Shown here piece after piece: positions 1-5,406 of a DNA stretch of 6,061 nucleotides. Made by a program: the position numbers and the translations under genes. Position 1 is the first letter of the stretch, and every line of letters begins with the position of its first letter. The notes beneath the pieces are model-generated. The model was not told the origin of the DNA and did not search any database. It worked only from the letters and a program-made list of their open reading frames with translations. This stretch comes from Fidelibacterota bacterium (GTDB lineage: Bacteria; Fidelibacterota; Marinisomatia; Marinisomatales; UBA1611), in NCBI GenBank assembly GCA_002717915.1, contig PBCV01000019.1, forward strand, positions 16,242 to 22,302, written 5' to 3'.

Positions 1-31
1 GAAATGAAGGAATCTGAGATATGCTTTTCAT
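1..31 (-). CDS. possible start of a downstream gene, cut by window edge
   Basis: After the stop codon of the selenoprotein gene (TAA at 81-79) the minus strand has a 47-base AT-rich spacer. An ATG at 31-29 then opens a frame reading M-K-S-I-S-Q-I-P-S-F up to the window edge. The ribosome-binding signal is weak: only GGA about 10 bases upstream and a purine run AGAAAGAG touching the ATG. Ten codons cannot identify a product. A competing reading is a plus-strand frame that is open from base 1 to a TAG at 127-129. It would be the tail of a convergent gene overlapping the sorting domain by about 50 bases. I prefer the minus strand because all other genes run that way. No convincing terminator hairpin is visible in 32-78. 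Confidence 0.25.
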   Translation of the reverse strand, partial: MKSISQIPSF

Positions 32-78
32 CTCTTTCTGATCCAAGAATAAAGGATATAATTAGCAAAGTAAAAATT

Positions 79-1611
79 TTATTTAACAAGAATCGCCTTT
101 TGTATTTGAGTATTTACACCCGATTGTAGTTTGATAAGATAGATGCCATTTGGGAATTGGCCTGCATCCCATTGAATCATATGAGTTCCAGAATCCAACT
201 TTAACCTATTTTTCTTAACAAGTCTACCATTTAAATCGTATATATTAAGCAATACAGTATTTGATGCTTCCAGAGTAAATCTGATGTTAGTCAAAGGGTT
301 AAACGGGTTTGGAAAATTTGGATATAAATAGAAATTCTCTGCTAATGGCTGATCATCATTCACAATATCTATAGTTATATCTAGAGTGTGGCAATTTTCA
401 AGATCCCAACCGTTTATAGGATATACATTATAAGAATCAGGAGGGCAATCTTCAAATGTATTATGGTGGGCGTATATAGGTGTCCAGTTTGTCGTATCCT
501 CATCATGATCTCTGAAAAGTTCAGTCCCATAATCGGCAGAATTATTATAGAACGTGTTTCCCAGGGTTACGGAACCGCCAAGTACTGGCCATGATGTGGT
601 ATCAACATACACTCCACCTCCATAATAACAAATACAATCACACTCGCCTGAAACTATATTATCATGAATTACATTGCCAAAAATATGTGGGTATGATTCA
701 CCTTGAACAGCAATTCCTCCCCCTGTACCACCACAGGAACCAGCATGATTATTATGGATAATATTACGATCAATAGTCGGGCTGGCATCTTCAATCAATA
801 TCCCACCACCAGATTGCGATGCGGAACCATTTTTAATAATAAAACCCAATAAGATTGCTGACTGATCCTGTCCATCATTAAAAGTAACAATGGGACCTTG
901 GCCATTACCATCTAGAATTGTTTTTGCTAAATCATTCTGATCATATCCAGAATAGATTAAAGAAGCTAGGGTAACATTTTTATCTAAAAAATTGATTTGG
1001 CCTAGATATGTACCGGGATCAACTAGAATAATATCACCATCACTTGCACTTTCAATGGCGCTTTGAATGGAGAGGAAATCTTCCGTAACCCTTATGATTG
1101 AAGGGCCGTTATATGCTCGATAATCAAGAATAAGATTTATCAAATATTGATAGTCATTGGGCTCATCTGGATCCAAAGTTGTAATATTAAATTGATATAT
1201 AAGCATTCCTTGCCGATCAAGAAAATAGGTGCTTCTTTGTACGGCGCTATAATCCGTCCATACAGGGTAGCCATCTGCTTCTACATCTTCAACCCAAGGT
1301 AAAATACGTCCATTGATCATACCTGCCAGATCACTATTATAAGTATCTTTTCCCACACCAATAATCCCTACATCACTCACTCCCATGGATGCCAAGTCAT
1401 TATAAATGGTATTCAGAAAGCCGAACCGGCTTCTGCAGACCCCTCAATATTCATGCCCAAAAAAGACAATACAAATATCACCAAGATAATCATCAGGACC
1501 AATGATCTGACCGTAGGTATCCGAATTTGGATTTACATCTTCCAGGTTAAAATCTCCTTGGGCTAAAATTCCGCTAATTATTAATAATCCACCCAGTAAT
1601 AGCTTAGTCAC
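79..1611 (-). CDS. secreted thioredoxin-fold selenoprotein (UxxC) fused to a beta-helix and T9SS sorting domain
   Basis: This reading has 510 residues, with the TGA at 1446-1444 read as selenocysteine 56. The start is GTG at 1611, preceded by ACGAGG at 1623-1618 with six bases of spacing; an in-frame TGA at 1626-1624 closes the frame upstream. Residues 1-17 are a signal peptide (M-T-K, then a Leu/Ile/Gly-rich core, I-L-A before Gln18). Residues about 36-165 are a thioredoxin/TlpA-like fold: strand I-C-I-V-F-F-G (46-52), active site Y55-U56-G57-V58-C59-R60, strand D-V-G-I-I-G-V-G, and Y-P-V with the expected cis-Pro at 116. Residues about 173-410 are a right-handed beta-helix (G-D-I-I-L-V-D-P-G-T-Y opening, repeated N-x-I-x-x-N and S-G-G-G-I turns). 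Residues about 425-510 are a type IX secretion C-terminal sorting domain (N-F-P-N-P-F-N-P). The role is probably thiol redox chemistry at the cell surface; the substrate is unknown. The TTG at 1395 has no Shine-Dalgarno and would cut the redox fold in half, so I reject it as the start. The main alternative is a Cys- or Trp-to-stop sequencing error or a decayed N-terminus. Confidence 0.82.
1414..1435 (-). promoter_or_regulatory. SECIS-like hairpin just 3' of the UGA
   Basis: In mRNA direction, C1435-A1434-G1433-A1432 pairs with U1417-C1416-U1415-G1414, and A1431-G1430-C1429-C1428-G1427 pairs with C1423-G1422-G1421-C1420-U1419. U1418 is a single bulge and the apical loop is G1426-U1425-U1424. 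That is nine base pairs with no mismatch. The loop begins 17 bases after the UGA. Known bacterial SECIS elements (for example E. coli fdhF) lie within the coding region just after the UGA and combine a short stem, a bulged U and a G(U)-containing apical loop bound by SelB. Here the bulged U is on the 3' side of the stem, whereas in fdhF it is on the 5' side. The structure was paired by hand with no folding energy computed. Confidence 0.62.
1444..1446 (-). other. in-frame TGA, predicted selenocysteine codon (Sec56)
   Basis: The codons around the TGA read F-F-G-H-E-Y-[TGA]-G-V-C-R-S-R-F-G-F-L-N. This matches the thioredoxin-family active-site pattern F-x-A-x-W-C-x-x-C-R-x-E-x-P-x-L, with the TGA at the N-terminal, attacking Cys. 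The resolving Cys59 is intact. Placement at the one residue where Sec is known to replace Cys in redoxins, plus the hairpin just 3', favours recoding over a nonsense mutation. Confidence 0.78.
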
Positions 1612-1705
1612 TTTTATCCTCGTTCATTCTGTACCAAAGCGCAAGTACAAGTGAGCCAACAATAAAGACAACTGCAATAATGAAACCTATGAGTTTTAAA
1701 GTCAC
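1604..1705 (-). CDS. 33-residue single-span membrane protein, coupled to the selenoprotein gene
   Basis: GTG at 1705-1703 opens a 34-codon frame ending at TAA 1606-1604. An AGGA seven bases upstream (1716-1713) is a good ribosome-binding site, and an in-frame TAG at 1717-1715 rules out a longer start. The product begins M-T-L-K, then has a continuous hydrophobic stretch from about residue 5 to 25 (Ile/Val/Phe/Leu/Gly/Ala), then W-Y-R, and ends in the charged tail M-N-E-D-K-S-D. This is a classic single-helix membrane protein. Its last eight bases overlap the GTG start of the selenoprotein gene in another frame (AGTGACTAA), which implies translational coupling and a shared or linked role, perhaps as a membrane anchor or partner. 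I do not recognise the family. It could in principle be a leader peptide, but the clean transmembrane pattern favours a functional protein. Confidence 0.7.
   Translation of the reverse strand: MTLKLIGFIIAVVFIVGSLVLALWYRMNEDKSD
1618..1623 (-). promoter_or_regulatory. ribosome-binding site deciding the selenoprotein start
   Basis: ACGAGG, six bases before GTG 1611-1609. It lies inside the end of the upstream small gene. Its good fit and spacing, together with the signal peptide that follows, are what fix the start at 1611 and not at the TTG at 1395, which has no such signal. Confidence 0.65.
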
Positions 1706-1712
1706 TCTTAAG

Positions 1713-1716
1713 TCCT
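1713..1716 (-). promoter_or_regulatory. ribosome-binding site of the small membrane protein
   Basis: AGGA with seven bases of spacing to GTG 1705-1703. Upstream of it lies an A-rich stretch (1719-1730). I could not find a -35/-10 pair with good spacing in 1706-1798. A TATTAA at 1734-1729 is the best -10 candidate and has no clear -35, so a dedicated promoter is possible but not shown. Confidence 0.5.
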
Positions 1717-1774
1717 AATTTTTTTTGATTAATATTTCTAGCACTACAATTAAGAAAATTCATGCCCTATAATA

Positions 1775-1794
1775 TTGAATTTAAAGAAATTCAA
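1775..1794. repeat. AT-rich inverted repeat in the 93-base gap
   Basis: Read on the minus strand, TTGAATTT (1794-1787) is followed by a CTTT loop and then its exact reverse complement AAATTCAA (1782-1775). It begins four bases after the stop codon of the radical SAM gene (TAG 1801-1799). There is no U-tract after it, so it is a poor rho-independent terminator. It may be a weak attenuating or mRNA-end structure, or an operator upstream of the small-protein/selenoprotein pair. An 8-bp AT-only-core palindrome can also occur by chance in DNA this AT-rich. Confidence 0.4.
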
Positions 1795-1798
1795 ATTA

Positions 1799-2815
1799 CT
1801 ATCTCCATACTAGAATCTTATCTCTAGGAAAAAATTGAGCGATTTTATCTTCCAATTGATCCAAAGCATTGTATCTGACTTTCTTACCTGGGATCACGGT
1901 CCCTTTTTCAATAACATAACTTTCATAAAATAGTCTTGATCGATTTTCACGCTTTCGAATTCTGTTAAAATAATCTTTATTCATCCTAAATACTCCCAAG
2001 GTTATATCTAAGAGTTTGTCACAATCAAGCTTGTTGAATACTTCATCAAAAAATCGAGTATAAATATCATACCATCCTTCTACCAGTAATACTGGATCAA
2101 AGCATATTCGGACCTGCCAGCCATTTGCCATTGCTTCTTTACAAGCATCGAGTCTTCGCTGAAGTGGAGGTGTATTAAATTCATTTTTTTTACAAATTGA
2201 ATCTGGTGAAAGGGTCCAGCTCAGGATCACGTTTTTTGATGGTTTAGTATTATTAATAGATGAAAACAGAGCACTTTTCGTTCGTACTTCAATTATGAGG
2301 TTTTCCTGGGTATCAACAAATTCTATCCATCGAGATGTCATGGGAATAATATTCTCCATAGCCATAATATCCGTATTATAAGAAATGGAAACTACCATGG
2401 GTTTCAATGGATCATCCAACTCGTTTAATTTTATGTTAATAGCATCCATGAAATCTTTCTCATTTACAAATACTACAATATTTCCTGAAGGATACATCCC
2501 CTGCAAAAAACAATAATCACAATTATATAAACAATTTAAAATTGGAGTGTTGTAGTAAACATTGGGTGTATCAAATTCCTGGACCATGTCAGATGCGGGG
2601 TAAAGAAATGGCTCTGTTTTTTTGGCTAATATCAATTTCATGGAAGATTTTTGAATCTGAAAATCCTGCCCCGGACGATTAAAAACATCCTTATAGTGAC
2701 CTATTTTGATAACAGTAGCCCTGGGGAATTTTGATAAGGCGAGATCGGTTAACTCAAAACCAAATGCATCCCTTTCCACGTAAATATGGGAAAAATTAGG
2801 CTGAAAGTTTATCAC
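1799..2815 (-). CDS. spore photoproduct lyase family radical SAM protein, atypical active site
   Basis: 338 residues, close to the 342 of B. subtilis SplB as I recall it, and similar along the whole length. The N-terminal H-I-Y-V-E-R-D-A corresponds to V-Y-I-E-P-R-A. The radical SAM cluster motif is C95-x3-C99-x2-C102. Later blocks are E-V-R-T-K (about 176-180), S-P-D-S-I, P-P-L-Q-R-R-L-D-A, F-D-P-V-L-L-V-E-G-W, and F-F-P-R-D-K-I near the end. The family binds a [4Fe-4S] cluster and SAM to make a 5'-deoxyadenosyl radical; the founding member repairs spore thymine dimers in DNA. In my hand alignment the SplB H-donor Cys141 is Tyr146 here, and Tyr99 is Phe103, while Tyr97 is kept (Y101). The true substrate may therefore differ. 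The start is GTG 2815-2813, without a Shine-Dalgarno but 20 bases inside the upstream gene, consistent with coupling. Family assignment is firm; DNA-repair function is not. Confidence 0.85.
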   Translation of the reverse strand: MINFQPNFSHIYVERDAFGFELTDLALSKFPRATVIKIGHYKDVFNRPGQDFQIQKSSMKLILAKKTEPFLYPASDMVQEFDTPNVYYNTPILNCLYNCDYCFLQGMYPSGNIVVFVNEKDFMDAINIKLNELDDPLKPMVVSISYNTDIMAMENIIPMTSRWIEFVDTQENLIIEVRTKSALFSSINNTKPSKNVILSWTLSPDSICKKNEFNTPPLQRRLDACKEAMANGWQVRICFDPVLLVEGWYDIYTRFFDEVFNKLDCDKLLDITLGVFRMNKDYFNRIRKRENRSRLFYESYVIEKGTVIPGKKVRYNALDQLEDKIAQFFPRDKILVWR

Positions 2816-3614
2816 AAAGGGTTTTAAACATTTGGTTACGGTTTAATTTTGACTTAGGCATTTCTGCTTGCACTACTGGACAGTGTAATTCGGGATTTCG
2901 AAGCCTGAACCCTTTTGTTGCATGGATCAGCTGCTGATACTGAGATTCTGTTAAACCCAATTGATCTTTAATGAGATTAATCCAATCACCGTCACCATTT
3001 GATAATATCGGTTGTTCTAAATCCTGTAATATCTTGAATTGATTTAAAAAGGAGTTTATTGATCTCAAATTGGGTGTAATAAAGTTTGAAATTGATTCTG
3101 TATTGAAACTCACTGCATCCAGATCCATGTAATCAGAAATTATTTTTAGAAACGCCATACGATGAACAGGTATTTTTTTTGAGCATATCTTGAAAATTTC
3201 AGATGCTTCCATATCAACAAGGGTTTTATAACTGCTTCCTCCATCCGTAATACCTTTATTAACCGTCGTAACTGATTGCTCAGCGAGACTATGCTTAATC
3301 AAAATATCAGGGTAATAAGAATGATCCTTGTTATCATCTACTATCTTATTGATTAAATATATTTGACCCAGTTCTGAATTCTCTTTTTTTCCACCTGCAA
3401 TTCCAATATTAATAAATTGGATAAAATCATCACGGGCAGTTTCTAGAAACGAATAAATCCGTTCTTGTACTTTTGCTTTGCCAATACCAATACCGATAAG
3501 ATATAGATCATTATTTACAAAAACAGGAAATTGGAACGAAGAATGTCTTTTTAACTGGAAATAATTAACTAAAGGGTCAGATTCTGCTTTCAGAGCAGAA
3601 AGGATACATTGCAT
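2796..3614 (-). CDS. MTA/SAH nucleosidase-like (PNP/UDP phosphorylase superfamily) protein with extra C-terminal domain
   Basis: 272 residues. The first ~170 look like methylthioadenosine/S-adenosylhomocysteine nucleosidase: S-A-L-K-A-E11 (cf. E. coli Glu12), G-I-G-K (43-46), N-I-G-I-A-G-G (69-75), V-D-M-E136-A-S (cf. Glu174, ribose contact) and K-I-I-S-D161 (cf. Asp197, purine N7 proton donor). The expected reaction is cleavage of the N-glycosidic bond of MTA, SAH or 5'-deoxyadenosine in the cytoplasm. Identity is low and loops are shortened, so substrate is open. Residues about 185-272 are an additional mostly helical region (Q-Y-Q-Q-L-I-H-A-T-K-G-F-R-L-R-N) that ordinary nucleosidases, about 230 residues long, lack. 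ATG at 3614 follows the upstream stop by nine bases, with only a CCAGG upstream as a poor ribosome-binding site. Its 3' end overlaps the radical SAM gene by 20 bases, suggesting that the two act together. Confidence 0.75.
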   Translation of the reverse strand: MQCILSALKAESDPLVNYFQLKRHSSFQFPVFVNNDLYLIGIGIGKAKVQERIYSFLETARDDFIQFINIGIAGGKKENSELGQIYLINKIVDDNKDHSYYPDILIKHSLAEQSVTTVNKGITDGGSSYKTLVDMEASEIFKICSKKIPVHRMAFLKIISDYMDLDAVSFNTESISNFITPNLRSINSFLNQFKILQDLEQPILSNGDGDWINLIKDQLGLTESQYQQLIHATKGFRLRNPELHCPVVQAEMPKSKLNRNQMFKTLCDKLSA

Positions 3615-3623
3615 ACCTGGAAC

Positions 3624-4238
3624 TTAAAAGAAGGAAAATCGAATGATCTTTCTTTTTGGCTTGTATTTTTTCTTCCAGGGTTTTTTACCTTCCCAGGACA
3701 ACTTTAATCCTGTTTTTCTTCCTTCAGGACCATGCATGAATTCACTTTTCTTTTCCTTTGTCTGCATATCCAGGGTGATGGATTCTAAAATTAGCTGTTT
3801 GGTAGATCCATCCAAGTGATCAAAATGCTCATATATAATATCTCTTCCAAACCTTGCACCGATGAGTTTTAATAACTTGCCAAGGCTGTAAAATGCAAGA
3901 CCGCCCCCCAGCCCTATCATTAATTCTTCATTTGAAGCATAGGCCGTATTAATCTGCCCTGAGACTGCCAGGCCAACGGTAGATGCCATTGCCAATGAAC
4001 CAATAAATACACAGGGGGTTCCGACATAAGCGTATGATTTCTCAGCATATCGCACTTCCACCAGGTTTTTTACAGGTACGGTCATTAAGACAACCCTATC
4101 TTTCCAGAAGATCACCCTTTTATTTTTGATGGTAAAATGATTGGCCGATGTAAAAATATCATCCGTTTTAGTAAACAGTTGTACACGCTGCGAAATTCCA
4201 AAGGAGAAAAGGAGATGTAATATGAATAAATTTTTCAC
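3624..4238 (-). CDS. hypothetical membrane protein with signal peptide and basic C-terminal tail
   Basis: 204 residues, family not recognised. Residues 1-16 form a signal-like segment (M-K-N-L-F-I-L-H-L-L-F-S-F). Residues about 28-65 are strand-rich, ending in V-P-V-K-N-L-V-E-V-R-Y. Small conserved-looking segments of this kind precede glycine-rich membrane hairpins in many Bacteroidetes-type envelope proteins. Two hydrophobic, Gly/Ala-rich segments follow (about 71-93 and 107-125). The tail (about 185-200) is strongly basic: W-K-K-K-Y-K-P-K-R-K. The start is GTG 4238-4236; an in-frame TAA directly before it excludes anything longer. No Shine-Dalgarno is visible. It sits 31 bases after the aminotransferase and nine bases before the nucleosidase, so it is probably cotranscribed. 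No function can be assigned. Confidence 0.7.
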   Translation of the reverse strand: MKNLFILHLLFSFGISQRVQLFTKTDDIFTSANHFTIKNKRVIFWKDRVVLMTVPVKNLVEVRYAEKSYAYVGTPCVFIGSLAMASTVGLAVSGQINTAYASNEELMIGLGGGLAFYSLGKLLKLIGARFGRDIIYEHFDHLDGSTKQLILESITLDMQTKEKKSEFMHGPEGRKTGLKLSWEGKKPWKKKYKPKRKIIRFSFF

Positions 4239-4269
4239 TTAAATAATTACTAAAAGTGTTCTGTAGAAT

Positions 4270-5406
4270 TTAAATAAGAGATGGCAATGCACTCATCAAA
4301 GAATCTATATCATTTTGTTGATTATATATCTGAACTGAGAGCCGTATCAATTGCAGGCCGTTCCATTCAAAAACAGGGATTTCTATCTTGTGCCGGGTCC
4401 ATAGTTTTTCTTTTAAATCTGGGGATGCGTGATCAGGGAGAGGATGAGAGACCATCTGGCCCAACCAGTTTCCGCCGCTTGATATGGGTTTTGTTCCTAA
4501 AATAGATTGAAACTCCGAAAATGCATGGAGGTTCATTTCCCGGCATTTGGACTGCAAACTGCTGATCTCTTGGTGATAGAACTCAATAGCAGTCGGGATT
4601 GATAAAAAAGCTGACATGTCTCGAGTCCCCTGCCACTGAAAATCCTGAAGAAATTCTGACGGACCCGGATCTTCACCATTCTTACCCCAACTATACACAA
4701 CCGGCTTCATCCATTTCTGGTGTTCTTTTTTTACAAATAAAAAAGAAGAACCCTTAGGACCGCATAGCCATTTATGGATTGCTCCTATATAATAATCACA
4801 GCCTAACGCGTGGATATCCAGATCAACCTGTCCAGGTACATGAGCACCATCCACAATAGTGATCAGCCCTTTTTCCCGGGCACGGGCAAGTATCTGCTCA
4901 ATGGGAAAGATTAACGCGGTTGGACTGGTAATATGAGATATGAATATTACTTTGGTCCTGACATTCACTCCTTTCCAGAATTCTTCAATAAATCTTTCTT
5001 CAGTATCAAGAGGTGCAGGTATGTTTTGCTGAACAATTTTTATCCCGGTCCTTTTCCCCCATGCTGTCCAAGCTCGAACCAATGCACCGTATTCATGATT
5101 GGTCATGAGAATTTCATCACCTGGTTTCAGATCCAGATTAAAAATAATATTGGTTGTTGCCGTAGTAGGGTTTGGAAAAAAAACAAGCTCATCTTCATTA
5201 CAACCCATAAACTCTGATAATGCAATTCGAGATTCCTTCAAGGCAGAATAAACTTTGTCTGTCATAAATTGAACAGGTTGATGCTCCAATTTTTGCTGCC
5301 ATTTCTGGTACTCTTGAAAAACAGGTCTAGGACAGGATCCAAATGAACCGTGGTTTAAAAAAGTAATATTTGGATCAAGAAGGAACGTATCCTTGATATT
5401 GTTCAT
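4270..5406 (-). CDS. class V PLP aminotransferase, isopenicillin-N-epimerase-like
   Basis: 378 residues, full length for the family. Typical features in order: L-N-H-G-S-F-G-S-C-P (17-26), the substrate/phosphate region N-P-T-T-A-T-T-N (79-86), H-E-Y-G-A (104-108), S-H-I-T-S-P-T-A (158-165), the PLP-pyridine Asp186 in V-D-G-A-H-V-P-G-Q, and Schiff-base Lys212 in I-G-A-I-H-K-W-L-C-G-P-K-G. The G-A-H-V-P-G-Q and H-K-W-L signatures point to the isopenicillin N epimerase / cysteine-desulfurase-like branch, not to phosphoserine transaminase. Family members epimerise or lyse amino acids; in genomes outside beta-lactam producers the substrate is mostly unknown. A role in selenium or sulfur delivery is possible for class V enzymes, but nothing here shows it. 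ATG 5406-5404 overlaps the TGA of the AlkB-like gene (ATGA). There is no own Shine-Dalgarno, so it is probably translated by coupling. C-terminus is intact (TAA 4272-4270). Confidence 0.85.
   Translation of the reverse strand: MNNIKDTFLLDPNITFLNHGSFGSCPRPVFQEYQKWQQKLEHQPVQFMTDKVYSALKESRIALSEFMGCNEDELVFFPNPTTATTNIIFNLDLKPGDEILMTNHEYGALVRAWTAWGKRTGIKIVQQNIPAPLDTEERFIEEFWKGVNVRTKVIFISHITSPTALIFPIEQILARAREKGLITIVDGAHVPGQVDLDIHALGCDYYIGAIHKWLCGPKGSSFLFVKKEHQKWMKPVVYSWGKNGEDPGPSEFLQDFQWQGTRDMSAFLSIPTAIEFYHQEISSLQSKCREMNLHAFSEFQSILGTKPISSGGNWLGQMVSHPLPDHASPDLKEKLWTRHKIEIPVFEWNGLQLIRLSVQIYNQQNDIDSLMSALPSLI

Noticed and set aside
388..594. Plus-strand open frame of 68 codons
   Set aside because: It lies antisense to the beta-helix region of the selenoprotein gene, has no recognisable motif or ribosome-binding site, and is explained by the opposite-strand coding sequence.
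79..1395. TTG-initiated 438-residue beta-helix protein as the true gene
   Set aside because: There is no Shine-Dalgarno before 1395. It would begin in the middle of a thioredoxin fold with no signal peptide, although the protein ends in a T9SS sorting domain that requires export.
1768..1773. Plus-strand TATAAT as a -10 promoter element
   Set aside because: No acceptable -35 at 16-18 bases upstream, and transcription would run antisense into the radical SAM gene; such a hexamer is expected by chance in this AT-rich gap.
1775..1801. Rho-independent terminator after the radical SAM gene
   Set aside because: The inverted repeat has almost only A-T pairs and is followed by ATATTATAGGGC, with no U-tract.
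4281..4505. Plus-strand open frame of 74 codons
   Set aside because: It is antisense to the C-terminal part of the class V aminotransferase, whose protein features are unambiguous.
4933..5217. Plus-strand open frame of 94 codons
   Set aside because: It is antisense to the aminotransferase core (motifs H-E-Y-G-A and S-H-I-T-S-P-T-A are on the other strand); the translation looks like noise.
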